From positions 372,001 to 436,000 of the forward strand of contig NZ_BSTC01000002.1 in the NCBI RefSeq assembly GCF_030269305.1: DNA of 64,000 nt, read 5' to 3'. Within the stretch, counting starts at the first letter, position 1. The number at the start of each line of letters is the position of its first letter. A program made the translations under genes and the position numbers. The notes under the pieces were generated by a model that did not search any database, was not told where the DNA came from, and saw only the letters and a program-made list of their open reading frames with translations. This document shows positions 8,962 to 18,343 of the stretch, piece by piece. Origin of the DNA: Kineosporia sp. NBRC 101731 (GTDB taxonomy: Bacteria > Actinomycetota > Actinomycetes > Actinomycetales > Kineosporiaceae).

Positions 8962-9972
8962 ATGCGCATCACGGCTTTGGCCGGCGGGGTCGGCGGCGCA
9001 CGCTTCCTCCGCGGTCTTCTGCACCATCTCGACTCCCGTCCGGACTCGGGCGACGGACCCCACGAGGTCACCGTCATCGGGAACACTGCCGACGACGTCA
9101 CCCTGCACGGGCTCCGGATCTGCCCCGACCTCGACACCGTCATGTACACCCTCGGTGGCGGCATCCATCCCGAGCAGGGCTGGGGCCGGGCCGGGGAGAC
9201 CTTCGGCGTGGCGGCCGAGCTCGAGGCCTACGGCGCCGAGCCGCAGTGGTTCACCCTCGGCGACCGCGACATCGCCACGCACCTGGTGCGCACCCGCATG
9301 CTCGGCCTGGGCTACCCGCTCTCCGCCGTGACCGAGGCGCTGTGCGCCCGGTGGCAACCGGGCGTCCGTCTGCTGCCCATGAGCGACGACCCGATCGAGA
9401 CCCACGTGGTGATCGACGACCCGGACGCCGATCCGGCGCCCGACGGCTCCCCCGCGGTGAAGGCGGTGCACTTCCAGGAGTGGTGGGTGCGCCTGCACGC
9501 CGCCGCCCCGGCCCGGCAGATCCTCGCGGTCGGCATCGACCAGGCCAAGCCCGCCCCCGGTGTGCTCGACGCGATCGCCGACGCCGACGTGGTGGTGCTG
9601 CCCCCGAGCAACCCGGTGGTCTCCATCGGCACGATCCTGGCCGTGCCCGGCATCCGCGACGCGATCCGCGCGACCAAGGCCCCCGTGGTCGGAGTCTCCC
9701 CGATCATCGGTGGCGCCCCGGTGCGCGGCATGGCCGATGCCTGTCTCACCGCGATCGGGGTCGAGACCTCGGCCGCGGCGGTGGCCGACCTGTACGCCGA
9801 CTTCCTCGGCGGGTGGCTGGTTGCTCCCGGTGACCACGGCAGCGTGATGCCCGACGAGGTCACCCTGCGGGCGGTGCCGTTGCTGATGACCGACCTGGAG
9901 GCCACCGCGGCCATCGCCGGTGCGGCCCTCGATCTGGCGCAAGAGCTGGCCGGAGAGTCGGCAGGCCGATGA
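8962..9972 (+). CDS. fbiA: 2-phospho-L-lactate transferase (F420 biosynthesis)
   Basis: A 336-residue CofD/FbiA. It transfers the phospholactate or phosphoenolpyruvate moiety from the guanylylated donor to the deazaflavin Fo, giving F420-0 or dehydro-F420-0. The N-terminal GGVGGARFLRGL loop (residues 8-19), the NTADD motif (41-45), and internal PSNPVVSIG and SPIIGG segments are characteristic of the family. The Shine-Dalgarno sequence GAAAGGA precedes the ATG. The stop overlaps the start of the next gene by 4 bp (ATGA), so fbiA and fbiB are coupled. An LLM oxidoreductase that probably uses F420 lies at 43.7 kb in the same window. Confidence 0.95.
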   Translation: MRITALAGGVGGARFLRGLLHHLDSRPDSGDGPHEVTVIGNTADDVTLHGLRICPDLDTVMYTLGGGIHPEQGWGRAGETFGVAAELEAYGAEPQWFTLGDRDIATHLVRTRMLGLGYPLSAVTEALCARWQPGVRLLPMSDDPIETHVVIDDPDADPAPDGSPAVKAVHFQEWWVRLHAAAPARQILAVGIDQAKPAPGVLDAIADADVVVLPPSNPVVSIGTILAVPGIRDAIRATKAPVVGVSPIIGGAPVRGMADACLTAIGVETSAAAVADLYADFLGGWLVAPGDHGSVMPDEVTLRAVPLLMTDLEATAAIAGAALDLAQELAGESAGR

Positions 9973-11015
9973 CCGGCGAGCTCCTGGTGGTCCCGGTCCG
10001 GGGCATCGGTGAGGTCGGGATGGAGGACGACGTGGCCGCCCTGGTCGTGTCGGCTCTCGACACGAACGGGCAGAAGCTGACAGACGGTGACGTTCTCGTC
10101 GTCTCCAGCAAGATTGTCTCGAAGGCCGAGGGACGCACCGTTCCCGCGACCGACCGGGACGAGCAGATCACCGCCGAGTCCCGGCGTCTGGTCGCGGCCC
10201 GGCGAACTCCCGGGGGCCTGGCCCGCATCGTCGAGGCGGCAGCCGGGCCGGTCATGGCGGCGGCCGGGGTGGACAACTCCAACGTCGCCCCGGGCACCGT
10301 CCTGCTGCTGCCCGTCGACCCGGACGCCTCCGCCCGCGTCCTTCGTTCCGCCCTGCACACCCTGACCGGTGCGAACGTGGCCGTGATCGTCACCGACACG
10401 GCCGGGCGGGCCTGGCGGGACGGGCAGACCGACTTCGCCCTGGGCTGCGCCGGGCTGGCACCCACCGAAGACCTGCGCGGTACCGCCGACACGCACGGTC
10501 AGCGGATGGAGGTCACGGTCCGCGCCGTCGCCGACGAGCTGGCCGCGGCGGCCGACCTGGTCAAGGGCAAGCTGCAGGGCGTCCCGGCAGCACTGGTGCG
10601 AGGTTTCGGCTCCCACGTCCTGGCGGTGGACGCGCACGGTCCCGGGGCCGCGATCATGTTGCGGCCCGCGGCGACCGACTGGTTCCGGTACGGCCAGGTG
10701 GAGGCCGTGCGCTGGTCACTGGGGGTGGATCCGGCCGCGGTGGAACCCCCGGCCGTGCCCCCGAGCCCGGTGCTGGACCGGCTGCTGCGCGCGGTCGAGG
10801 TGGCCCTGGCCGCACCCTCACCACTGACCGGGGTGCCCGCCCCGGTCTGCGTCACCACCGTCGACGACGAAGGCCTGCTCGTCGTTCCTGAGCTGCCCGC
10901 CGACCCGATCGCCCTCGGTGCGCTCGCCCAGCGGCTGTCGGCGGCGGCCTGGTCGGAAGACCTGACCGTGACGATCACTCTGGAGCCGCGCGGGCTGCGC
11001 GTGCTGGCGCGGTAG
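9969..11015 (+). CDS. cofE: F420-0:gamma-glutamyl ligase, without a recognisable nitroreductase domain
   Basis: A 348-residue protein whose first 240 or so residues are a CofE domain: VPVRGIGEV near the start, VSSKIVSKAEGR, and TDTAGRAWRDGQTDFALG. This enzyme adds the glutamate tail to F420-0. Actinobacterial FbiB is normally about 450 residues and ends in an FMN-binding nitroreductase-like domain that reduces dehydro-F420-0. Here only about 100 residues follow the ligase. They begin like that domain (LLRAVEVALAAPSPL), then diverge and stop. There is no frameshift visible just downstream. Ligase function is secure; the reductase step would need another protein. Confidence 0.9.
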   Translation: MTGELLVVPVRGIGEVGMEDDVAALVVSALDTNGQKLTDGDVLVVSSKIVSKAEGRTVPATDRDEQITAESRRLVAARRTPGGLARIVEAAAGPVMAAAGVDNSNVAPGTVLLLPVDPDASARVLRSALHTLTGANVAVIVTDTAGRAWRDGQTDFALGCAGLAPTEDLRGTADTHGQRMEVTVRAVADELAAAADLVKGKLQGVPAALVRGFGSHVLAVDAHGPGAAIMLRPAATDWFRYGQVEAVRWSLGVDPAAVEPPAVPPSPVLDRLLRAVEVALAAPSPLTGVPAPVCVTTVDDEGLLVVPELPADPIALGALAQRLSAAAWSEDLTVTITLEPRGLRVLAR

Positions 11016-11031
11016 GTGGGAGCCGGCGTGC

Positions 11032-12156
11032 TCAGCGCGGTAGGTGGGTCGGGAGCGTCATCCGCGGTGCCCGGCGGGGACGGGTGACGGCGTCGAGCTC
11101 CAGCAGTTTCTGCACCCGGTAGCGGTGCCCGCGGTAACACTCGATCACCTCGGCGCAGCCCGCGTCGTCCATCACCGTGCCGGTCAGGGCCCAGGAGACG
11201 TTGCGGGACACGTGGTAATCGGCCCAGGAGAACGCGTCGGGGTCACCGTGCGCCCGCTGCCGGACCTCCGCCGCCGTCCAGATACCGATGCCCGGCACGG
11301 TACGCAGCATTCTCGCCGCCTCGTCGTGCGGCAGGTCCACCGTCGCCTCCAGGCGGCCGGCCACCTGCGCGGCCGCCAGCACGGCACGGCGCCGGGCCTC
11401 GTCCACCCCGGCCTTGAGCCAGACCCACGACGGGATCTGGCGCCAGGTCGCGGCGTCGGGCGGCACGTACAGGCCGGTCGCCTCCGGTGCCGGTCCCGGA
11501 GCCGGCTCGCCGAACTTGACCACCAGGATGCGCCAGGCCCGCCGCGCCTCCAGCCCCGTGACCCGCTGTTCCAGGGCCGCCGGCACCAGTGCCTCGAACA
11601 CGGCCCGGCTGCGTGGTACCCGGTAGCCGGGCCGCGAACGCCAGGCCTGCACCAGCTTGGCGTGCTCGGGCCGGGGCACGAACCCCGAGGCGTCATCACC
11701 CTCCCCGAGCAGCTCCGGCACCCCGTCGAGCACCCACTGCGCGCCCGCCCCCCAGGCCGTGGCCTCCACCTCACCGCCGGTGATGCGCACGACCAGACGC
11801 ACGAGCGCCGGACCGTCGGGGGTGCGGGTGGCACGCCAGATCGGGTCGCCCGGCTGCGTGCGGAAACACGGGTCGGATCCGCCCCGCCGAAGACCGGACA
11901 GAATGTGGTGCACCGAGATCGGGGCCGCAGGACGGTAGGTGCGGCTCGCCGAACGCACCGGGGTGACGGTGCGGGCCGCCGTGAGCCGGGCCGGCTCCTT
12001 CCGGGACCGGGGCGCACGGGCCGCGGTCGCCGGTTCCGCGCAGTGCCCGCCCAGCCCCGAGACTCCCGAGAACTGGCCGCGGGTAACGATCCCGCCCGTC
12101 CGGGCGGGGTTGCGCCGGGTGGGTCCGTCGCTGATGGTCACCTGCACATCCTGCAC
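11032..12156 (-). CDS. DNA-3-methyladenine glycosylase (AlkA/HhH-GPD family)
   Basis: A base-excision repair enzyme of the helix-hairpin-helix superfamily that removes alkylated purines. The C-terminal half has the hairpin LRTVPGIGIWTAAEVRQRA followed by GDPDAFSWADYHVS, where the Asp of WADY aligns with the catalytic Asp of AlkA. The final YRGHRYRVQKLLEL is typical of the actinobacterial subgroup. The first 60-70 residues are low-complexity and unlike the family, so the true start may lie well inside; the GTG at 12156 is the longest option and lacks a Shine-Dalgarno sequence. It converges with cofE. Confidence 0.85.
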   Translation of the reverse strand: MQDVQVTISDGPTRRNPARTGGIVTRGQFSGVSGLGGHCAEPATAARAPRSRKEPARLTAARTVTPVRSASRTYRPAAPISVHHILSGLRRGGSDPCFRTQPGDPIWRATRTPDGPALVRLVVRITGGEVEATAWGAGAQWVLDGVPELLGEGDDASGFVPRPEHAKLVQAWRSRPGYRVPRSRAVFEALVPAALEQRVTGLEARRAWRILVVKFGEPAPGPAPEATGLYVPPDAATWRQIPSWVWLKAGVDEARRRAVLAAAQVAGRLEATVDLPHDEAARMLRTVPGIGIWTAAEVRQRAHGDPDAFSWADYHVSRNVSWALTGTVMDDAGCAEVIECYRGHRYRVQKLLELDAVTRPRRAPRMTLPTHLPR

Positions 12157-12240
12157 CGGGCAAGGGATCGGCGCGCGGAACCCACGCGGATTCAGGTCCT
12201 GTCGGGCGACACTCCTTGGTGACAGAACCGGGCGCTTCGG

Positions 12241-13395
12241 TCAGATGATGGGATGTTCGGGTGACTCGGCGGCCGGCTGGGTCCGACGGGCGGCCAGGAT
12301 GCCGGCGCCCGCCGCGAGCAGGTCGACGGCGGTGAAGAGGACCCGGGAGATCAGCACCACCACGACCACCTTGCCGTGGTCGTCGAGCACCGTCGACAGC
12401 ACGGCGGCGAGGGCGACCTCGCGGGCCCCCGCGCCCGCCGGGGCGATGATGATGACGAAGCCGACCGCCCAGGCCAGGGCGTAGCCACCGATCAGCAGGA
12501 GGGCGGTGGAGGCATTGGCGTCGGCGCCCAGCGGCACGCTGAGGGCCCAGACCTGCAGGCCCGCACCGACCCAGGAGCCGATGGCCCACAGCGTGGAGAC
12601 GACGGTGCCACGGCCGGAGGTGCGCTCGGGCAGCCCTTCCTTGCTGACGATGCGCAGGGCCCGGTCGACGAGGCGCCCCATCACGGCGGGGTGCAGCACG
12701 ACGGCCAGGGGAACCACCAGCAGCACGGCCCAGCCGAAACCGTCGGGCAGGGCGTCGGGGGCGAACGGCACGGCGATCAGCACCACCAGCAGGGCGCTGA
12801 GCACCGACAACAGCATGCTGACGACCGTGGCGGTAGCCGTGCGGCGGCGGGGCACGTGGTGATCGCGGCCCAGCTCGGTCTGCATGACCACCGGCCAGAC
12901 GCTGCCGGGCAGGTACTTGCCGAGCTGGCCGACGAAGAAGATGCGGGCCGCGACCGGCAGTCTCAGCCGGGAGCCGAGGTCGGCCAGGAGGGTGCGCCAG
13001 ACCATGCCGGCGAGCGCCACGTTGAGCACCGTGGCCAGGGCCGCGAAGGCCAGCCAGCCCGGGCTGAGCTGGGTGACGGCGTCGGCCACCTCCTCGCGGC
13101 GGCTGAACACGGCCCAGACCGCGAGCGCCACGAGCAGCAGGCCGAAGGCGACCCGGAACGAGCGGCGGCGGCTGAGCTCACTGGCCCGGCCCGCGAGCGC
13201 GCCGATCCGCCCGATCAGGGCCTGACCGGAACCGTTGCCGGTAGCGGGAGGCGACGTCGCCTCGTCCTTCGTTCTGGTTGGCTCGTCGGCGCCACCCACC
13301 GACTCGATGTCAGCCTCTGACTTCCCACCGGTGTCGTCCTCAACAGCCGGGAACTCGTTCGCTCCGCCGGTGTCCGGACCCGAGGGCGCGCTCAC
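12241..13395 (-). CDS. Flippase-like membrane protein (lysylphosphatidylglycerol synthase TM family)
   Basis: A 384-residue integral membrane protein. Residues 1-70 are a hydrophilic, acidic and disordered N-terminus; about eight hydrophobic segments follow. The FFVGQLGKYLPGSVWPV motif and a C-terminal PAGAGAREVAL loop are hallmarks of the UPF0104/YbhN-AglD family (PF03706), which is associated with glycolipid or lipid-carrier handling. The GTG start overlaps the stop of the upstream glycosyltransferase by 4 bp. That pairing suggests a role in flipping or presenting a glycolipid made by the neighbouring enzymes, which is inference. Confidence 0.85.
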   Translation of the reverse strand: MSAPSGPDTGGANEFPAVEDDTGGKSEADIESVGGADEPTRTKDEATSPPATGNGSGQALIGRIGALAGRASELSRRRSFRVAFGLLLVALAVWAVFSRREEVADAVTQLSPGWLAFAALATVLNVALAGMVWRTLLADLGSRLRLPVAARIFFVGQLGKYLPGSVWPVVMQTELGRDHHVPRRRTATATVVSMLLSVLSALLVVLIAVPFAPDALPDGFGWAVLLVVPLAVVLHPAVMGRLVDRALRIVSKEGLPERTSGRGTVVSTLWAIGSWVGAGLQVWALSVPLGADANASTALLLIGGYALAWAVGFVIIIAPAGAGAREVALAAVLSTVLDDHGKVVVVVLISRVLFTAVDLLAAGAGILAARRTQPAAESPEHPII

Positions 13396-14651
13396 GGCTG
13401 CCGCGACTCGACCGGGACAACCCCGGTCAGTGCCTCGACATAGCGGTCCCAGGGGCCGGCCAGGTCGATGTCGGGAAGGCCGGCGCGCAGGCGGTCGAGC
13501 TCACCGGGGGCCGTGAGCTGCTTGAGCGCGGTGACCAGGGCGGGCACGTCGGCGGATGGCACCAGCAGGCCGTCGACGCCGTCGTGCACGTCGTCGGGGA
13601 AGGTGCCGACGCTCGTGGCGAGCACCGGCAGGCCGTGGGCGTGGCCGAGCAGCACGTTCTGCGAGGCGGTGGCGTGCCGGTAGGGCAGGGCCAGCACGTC
13701 GTGCGAGGCCATCAGGGCGGGGATGTCGACGCCGGCGACGTAGCCGGGCATCACGTGCACCCTCGCGGCGAGCGCCGGGTCGGCGGCCAGTTCGCGCACC
13801 CGCTCACCGGCCGCGCCCCACTGCTCACCGGCGACGGTGACGGTCACCTCGGGCACACCCTTCGCGGCCTCGAGCAGCAGGTCGTAGCCCTTGTACTCAC
13901 GCACCATGCCGAGGGTGAGAACACGCAGCGGGTCACCGGCGGACCGCGGGGCGCGCCCGGCGGCGAGCTGACGGCCGGCCGGCTCGGGCAGGCCCCCGGG
14001 CAGGTGCGGGGCCAGCGGCACAGTCACCACGGGACGCCGGTCGAGGCCGAGTTCGTGGGCCAGCCGGGCCTGTTCGGCGGAGTGCACGACGATGCCGTCG
14101 ACCGAGCGCAGCATCTGGCGGATCAGGAACTCGCCGCCCGGGTGGGTCTCGTGCGGCACCACGTTGTGGGCGATGGCGATGATGCGGGGCTTGGCCGCCC
14201 CGACCCGGCGACCGCGGGAGGCCATCCGGATCGAGCGCACGAGCGCCAGCAGCGACGGCACCTGCACCGGCACGACCACGACGATGACGACCAGGTCGAC
14301 GTCGCGCAGGGCCTTGCCGGTGCTCCACCAGGAGTTCGGGCGGTCCCAGCGCAGCGGGCGGGTGGTGTTCGGGAACGGCGGAAGATCCGGGCCACCGTCG
14401 GGCACGGCCTGCTCACCCGGGTAGAGCGCGTGCGGGTAGAGCCGGGACCAGGAGACCAGTTCCACGTCGTGACCGGCGGCGGCCAGGGCGTGCGCGGTCT
14501 GCGTGGTGTGCGCCGCCACGCCGCCCTTGAACGGGTGCGACGGACCGACGACCGCGACCCGCAGGGGCCCGGGGGGCTCGATCGGGTCGGGCCGGTCAGG
14601 CGGGTCAGGTAGATCAGGCACCACGAACAACTCCGCCATCAGTAGATCCAT
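13392..14651 (-). CDS. Glycosyltransferase family 4 protein
   Basis: A 419-residue GT-B enzyme. The N-terminal Rossmann half contains GPSHPFKGGVAAHT, the glycine-rich acceptor-side loop. The C-terminal half has LGMVREYKGYDLLLEA and ALPYRHATASQNVLLGHAHG, with the donor-binding region typical of retaining GT4 enzymes. The Pro/Asp-rich first 30 residues look disordered. It is coupled to the flippase-like gene downstream and preceded by a 119-bp gap after the GT2 gene. The specificity is unknown. Confidence 0.87.
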   Translation of the reverse strand: MDLLMAELFVVPDLPDPPDRPDPIEPPGPLRVAVVGPSHPFKGGVAAHTTQTAHALAAAGHDVELVSWSRLYPHALYPGEQAVPDGGPDLPPFPNTTRPLRWDRPNSWWSTGKALRDVDLVVIVVVVPVQVPSLLALVRSIRMASRGRRVGAAKPRIIAIAHNVVPHETHPGGEFLIRQMLRSVDGIVVHSAEQARLAHELGLDRRPVVTVPLAPHLPGGLPEPAGRQLAAGRAPRSAGDPLRVLTLGMVREYKGYDLLLEAAKGVPEVTVTVAGEQWGAAGERVRELAADPALAARVHVMPGYVAGVDIPALMASHDVLALPYRHATASQNVLLGHAHGLPVLATSVGTFPDDVHDGVDGLLVPSADVPALVTALKQLTAPGELDRLRAGLPDIDLAGPWDRYVEALTGVVPVESRQP

Positions 14652-14770
14652 CCCCGGCAGCCTCGACGGACCGACCGGTACACCAGGTAACGGCAGGTGC
14701 GCGAGTGCCTCGTGGAGCGAGGACTGATGAGTCGCGGCGCGGTACAGCGTGCTGAACGAGGCGCCATGCC

Positions 14771-15763
14771 TCAGCCCTCGTGGACGCCGGGGTCGAGCGC
14801 GCTGTCACCGCGCGACCGGACGATGAGGTCGGCCAGCAGACCCATGCTCGCGATCAGCAGACCGGCGATGAGCAGCAGCATGGTGTTGGCCGGGATGTAG
14901 AACGGCTGCCGCACGTTGTCGACGATCGCCTTCACCGCGCCGATGCCGAGCAACCACAGCGCCAGCGGCATGAGCACCTTCAGCGGGTCGAAGTACATGA
15001 TCATCCGCAGCACCTGGAGGATGTACCGGTAGGCGTCACGGACGAAGTGGAACTTCGACGTGCCGGCCCGCTTGGCGTAGTCGATCTCCATGTAGTGGAT
15101 GTCGTGCTGGTTCTGCAGGAACGACAGCGTGATGGTGGTGACGCAGGAGAACCCGGGCGGCAGCAGACGCAGGTAGGGCAGCGACACCGAGCGCCGGAAC
15201 GCGCGCAGACCGGAGTTCAGGTCCGGGATCTTCTGGTTGCTCAGCCGCTCGGCGATCTTACGGATCAGCCACTTCGCCGGCACGCGCAGCCACTTGTGCG
15301 TGCCCTCCTCGGTGAGGCGGGCGCCGACGACCTGGTCGTAGCTCGGGTCGGTGAGCAGCACCTGGATCAGCTCGGGGATACGCTCGTTCGGGTAGGTCAT
15401 GTCGGCGTCGGTCCACACCACGATCTCGCCGCGGGCCCGCAGGGTGCCGATGCGCCGGGCCGTGCCCGAGCCACCGTTGCGGCGGAATGCCAGCACCTGA
15501 AGGTGCGGCATGCGCAGGGAAGCCTCGCGCAGCACGGCGAGCGTGCCGTCGGTGCTCGCGTCGTCGATCGCCAGGATCTCGTAGCTGTGGCCCGACGCGT
15601 CCATCGACGCGGTGATGCGCTCCAGCTCGGCGAGCACGTGGTCCTGCTCGTTGTAGCAGGGCAGCACGATCGTCGCGGTCACCCCACCGCGTTCGGGCAC
15701 GACCGGTTGCCCGGTCGGCTGGGGTGACGTCGGGGTCTGCGGGGCCAGCGGTGATGCACTCAT
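14771..15763 (-). CDS. Glycosyltransferase family 2, polyprenyl-phosphate type
   Basis: A 330-residue protein with an N-terminal GT2 domain: VLPCYNEQDHV, DDASTDGT and DADMTYPNE (metal-binding DxD). The domain resembles dolichol/polyprenyl-phosphate sugar synthases. Two C-terminal hydrophobic segments (about 245-265 and 275-300) match the membrane-anchored subgroup. It probably charges a polyprenyl phosphate with one sugar for use by a GT-C enzyme such as the adjacent polytopic protein. The first 25 residues are Pro/Ser/Thr-rich. Confidence 0.88.
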   Translation of the reverse strand: MSASPLAPQTPTSPQPTGQPVVPERGGVTATIVLPCYNEQDHVLAELERITASMDASGHSYEILAIDDASTDGTLAVLREASLRMPHLQVLAFRRNGGSGTARRIGTLRARGEIVVWTDADMTYPNERIPELIQVLLTDPSYDQVVGARLTEEGTHKWLRVPAKWLIRKIAERLSNQKIPDLNSGLRAFRRSVSLPYLRLLPPGFSCVTTITLSFLQNQHDIHYMEIDYAKRAGTSKFHFVRDAYRYILQVLRMIMYFDPLKVLMPLALWLLGIGAVKAIVDNVRQPFYIPANTMLLLIAGLLIASMGLLADLIVRSRGDSALDPGVHEG

Positions 15764-15834
15764 CGAGGGTGAGGTTACCGGCTGCCGAAGGACGTTTCGG
15801 ACGCCGGACTCCAGCTGTGGATAACAGTTGGGGT

Positions 15835-18084
15835 TCAGGACACCCCGGCGGCCCGGGCGAGCCAGACCTGCACCGGCAGGGGTGCTTCCCCGTCCGGCAC
15901 CTTCGTCAGGTACCGCTGGTCCTCGTTCGACGTCAGGTTCACCACCGGTTCGGACGTCAGACCCAGGGCCTGGATCACGGCCTCACCCTCGGGCGTCGCG
16001 GCGAGCAGCACCGGGGTGTTCCCCGCCGCTGTGATTCTCGCGACGATCGGTTTCACCACGGCGGCCACCGCGGCGGTGTCGGTGATGTCGGTGATCCGCA
16101 CGGACGCCGCCGGACGGTCGCACGATCCGCGCACGACCTGGGGCCACTCGTTCGCGGCCCGGTTGTCCAGGGCCAGCACCACGTCGTTCGCCCCGAGCGC
16201 GGCACAGACCGCCTCGACCGCGGCCACCTCCCCGGTCTCGGTGCGCTGCCCGGCGACCGGCCGGGTCGCCAGCCCCGGCGGCAGCACCATCACCACCACG
16301 GCGACGGCCACCACCCCGGTCAGCGCGGTGGCCGGCCAGCGGTGCAGGGCCCGGCGGCTGACCCAGGCGGCAGCCGCGGTGGCAGCGATCACGAAGGCCG
16401 GGATGACCACCGGCACCATGCGCCGGTCGGCCCAGGGGTGGTCGGGCGTGATGCCCGGGCGGTACAGCGTGAGCAGGATGCTGCCGAAGGCGATCACCGC
16501 CGGTCCGAGCCAGAACGGCACGCCGGTGGTACGGCCCTCGGTCCCGCCCGCACCACAGGTGCCGCGGGCGGTCGAGTTCAGCCACCACCGTCCGGTCGCC
16601 GCCGCGAGCACCATGAACACCAGCCAGGCCGCGACCAGCATCGCCGGACCGGTGTACCAGCTGATCCAGTTCAGGCTGTGCTCGGCGTAGGTGCGGCCGC
16701 CGTCGACGGTCAGGCCCTGCTCCAGCTGCAGCCCGGCGACCACCCGCGACCCCGGGTCGTTCGGGTCCTGCCGGGTGGTCATCCACAGTGGCCGGGTCGC
16801 CAGCCCGACGCCGATCAGGCCCACCGCCCCGGCGAGCAGCCACGGCCAGCGGTTCTGCCAGACGTCCGTGGTCAGTCTCCGGTACAGCGCACCGGTCCGA
16901 CCCTCCCGGCGCCGGGCGATCGCCACCGCCGCCCAGCTGCCCAGACCGAGCACCACGCCACCCGCGATCAGCGGCACCAGGCTGGCCGAGATCGTGCCGA
17001 GATAGGGCCGCGACAGCCAGACCGCGGGGATCACCGCGATCGCGGTACCGCCCAGGGCCCCGGTCACCAGCGGCCGGGCCGCCGGGTGCCGGCGCAGCGC
17101 CAGCACCGCTACGACCGGCAGCAGCAGCGAGACCTCACGCAGACCGTCCACCCGGAACAACCCGGCCAGGCCGAAGGCCAGACCGGCGGCGAGGCCAAGC
17201 CACCTCCCCGCCCTCGGGTCGTCCGTCCCGTGTACTCCCGGGATCGCGAAACCGTTCGCCCGCAGCGGGTTCCCGGCGACCACGGCATCGACGAGCAGCG
17301 CGGCCGCGACCGCGACGAAGAGCAGGGCGATGGGCTCGGAGTAGGTCGAGCGGGCCGCGTGCAGCACCGGCTGAATCATGGCCAGCGACAGCGTGGCCAA
17401 GACCGCCCAGCGGGGCCCGAGCAGCCGTGTCACCAGCCCGGCGAAACCCAGCAGGGCCAGCGCCGAGCAGATCGCGGGCACGATCAGCAGGCCGTTCCAG
17501 CCCGCCGCCCACCAGCCCAGCGAGTACACCGCCGGGGCACCGAGCAGGAACTGCGGCACGATGTCGACGGTCGTCCCCGCCGCCCCCGCGCTGCCGTGCA
17601 CCACCTGGTAGTAGGCCGGGCTGGACAGCCGGAAGGCCGGGTCGGTCAGAGCCTGGCTCCCGCCGAAGGCCTCCAGCCAGGACGGGATCGGCAGGCCGTG
17701 CCGGGTCGCGATCCACTGGCTGTAGAGAGCGTAAGAACCGGCGTCGCGGCGCAGCACCACGTGCTCGGCGTGGGTCAGCGCAGCCCAGACGCCGTGACCG
17801 GCCGCGATCGCGATCACCGCCGGGGCGCTCCAGCGCGGCGCCGTCCGGGCCGGGACGAAGCGCACCACCCAGACCGAGAACACCAGCCCGGCCACCAGCA
17901 ACGGCACGACCAGCCCCGGCAGCCAGCCCCCGAAGGGCACCAGCAGGGCCGCGAGCAGGCCGGCGATCGCCAGGAAGCAGGCGGCCAGCGGGCCGGACCG
18001 GGCCAACACGACGCCGGAGAGCCGCTCCCCCCGCATACCGGGAAGTGAATCGGCAGGAGGTTCCGTGCTCGTCCGCTGGCTCAC
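15835..18084 (-). CDS. Polytopic membrane protein, GT-C/PMT-like
   Basis: A protein of 749 residues from the GTG at 18084; a TTG at 18126 would add 14. About 12 hydrophobic segments fill residues 20-560, and a C-terminal soluble domain follows. An acidic loop RRDAGSYALYSQW after the first membrane segments resembles the catalytic first loop of GT-C glycosyltransferases that use polyprenyl-linked sugars. The C-terminal domain ends with a conserved-looking sugar-enzyme-like beta region. It lies 71 bp downstream of the polyprenyl-type GT2, a plausible donor-making partner. No family name is certain. Confidence 0.7.
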   Translation of the reverse strand: MSQRTSTEPPADSLPGMRGERLSGVVLARSGPLAACFLAIAGLLAALLVPFGGWLPGLVVPLLVAGLVFSVWVVRFVPARTAPRWSAPAVIAIAAGHGVWAALTHAEHVVLRRDAGSYALYSQWIATRHGLPIPSWLEAFGGSQALTDPAFRLSSPAYYQVVHGSAGAAGTTVDIVPQFLLGAPAVYSLGWWAAGWNGLLIVPAICSALALLGFAGLVTRLLGPRWAVLATLSLAMIQPVLHAARSTYSEPIALLFVAVAAALLVDAVVAGNPLRANGFAIPGVHGTDDPRAGRWLGLAAGLAFGLAGLFRVDGLREVSLLLPVVAVLALRRHPAARPLVTGALGGTAIAVIPAVWLSRPYLGTISASLVPLIAGGVVLGLGSWAAVAIARRREGRTGALYRRLTTDVWQNRWPWLLAGAVGLIGVGLATRPLWMTTRQDPNDPGSRVVAGLQLEQGLTVDGGRTYAEHSLNWISWYTGPAMLVAAWLVFMVLAAATGRWWLNSTARGTCGAGGTEGRTTGVPFWLGPAVIAFGSILLTLYRPGITPDHPWADRRMVPVVIPAFVIAATAAAAWVSRRALHRWPATALTGVVAVAVVVMVLPPGLATRPVAGQRTETGEVAAVEAVCAALGANDVVLALDNRAANEWPQVVRGSCDRPAASVRITDITDTAAVAAVVKPIVARITAAGNTPVLLAATPEGEAVIQALGLTSEPVVNLTSNEDQRYLTKVPDGEAPLPVQVWLARAAGVS

Positions 18085-18210
18085 GGCTCTCAACTTTCGG
18101 TGGGTGCGGGTCACCACCGGCAGCAATGAGCCGGCAGGGGTGCCAGCGGCTCTACCGGCTCGGGCGCAAACCTACGAGACGCCCGCAGCAGGCTCCAATC
18201 CGCCGCCCCA

Positions 18211-18262
18211 CCCCCAAGAGTTCTAGAACTCCGGGGAGGTTTTGCATGATCACGAACAAAGG
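18211..18262 (+). repeat. Interspersed hairpin element, copy A
   Basis: The order is a C-run, the 14-bp palindrome GAGTTCTAGAACTC (18218-18231), a G-run, then GGAGGTTTTGCATGATCACG and AACAAAGG. The same order is found at 24.5 kb (two copies, inverted) and 54.9 kb. Here it sits between divergent genes. A GGGGAGG site precedes the ATG inside TGCATGATCA by 6 nt, opening a 33-codon frame (18246-18347) that ends by overlapping the start of the next gene. Confidence 0.7.
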
Positions 18263-18331
18263 GGGGGGTGGTGAGGCGCCCACGCCCACGCGCCCGCACC
18301 GGGTGGGCAGGCAACCGCCGACCGGCCCCTC

Positions 18332-18337
18332 TACGCT
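18332..18337 (+). promoter_or_regulatory. -10 box of a possible leaderless promoter for the TIGR03089 gene
   Basis: TACGCT is followed by 6 nt and the GTG start at 18344. No Shine-Dalgarno sequence is present immediately upstream of the GTG. Confidence 0.4.
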
Positions 18338-18343
18338 GGCGCC

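Noticed and set aside
8521-9942. Long minus-strand reading frame antisense to fbiA
   Set aside because: It is a high-G+C shadow frame: His/Arg/Gly-rich composition, no domain, and fully overlaps a certain gene.
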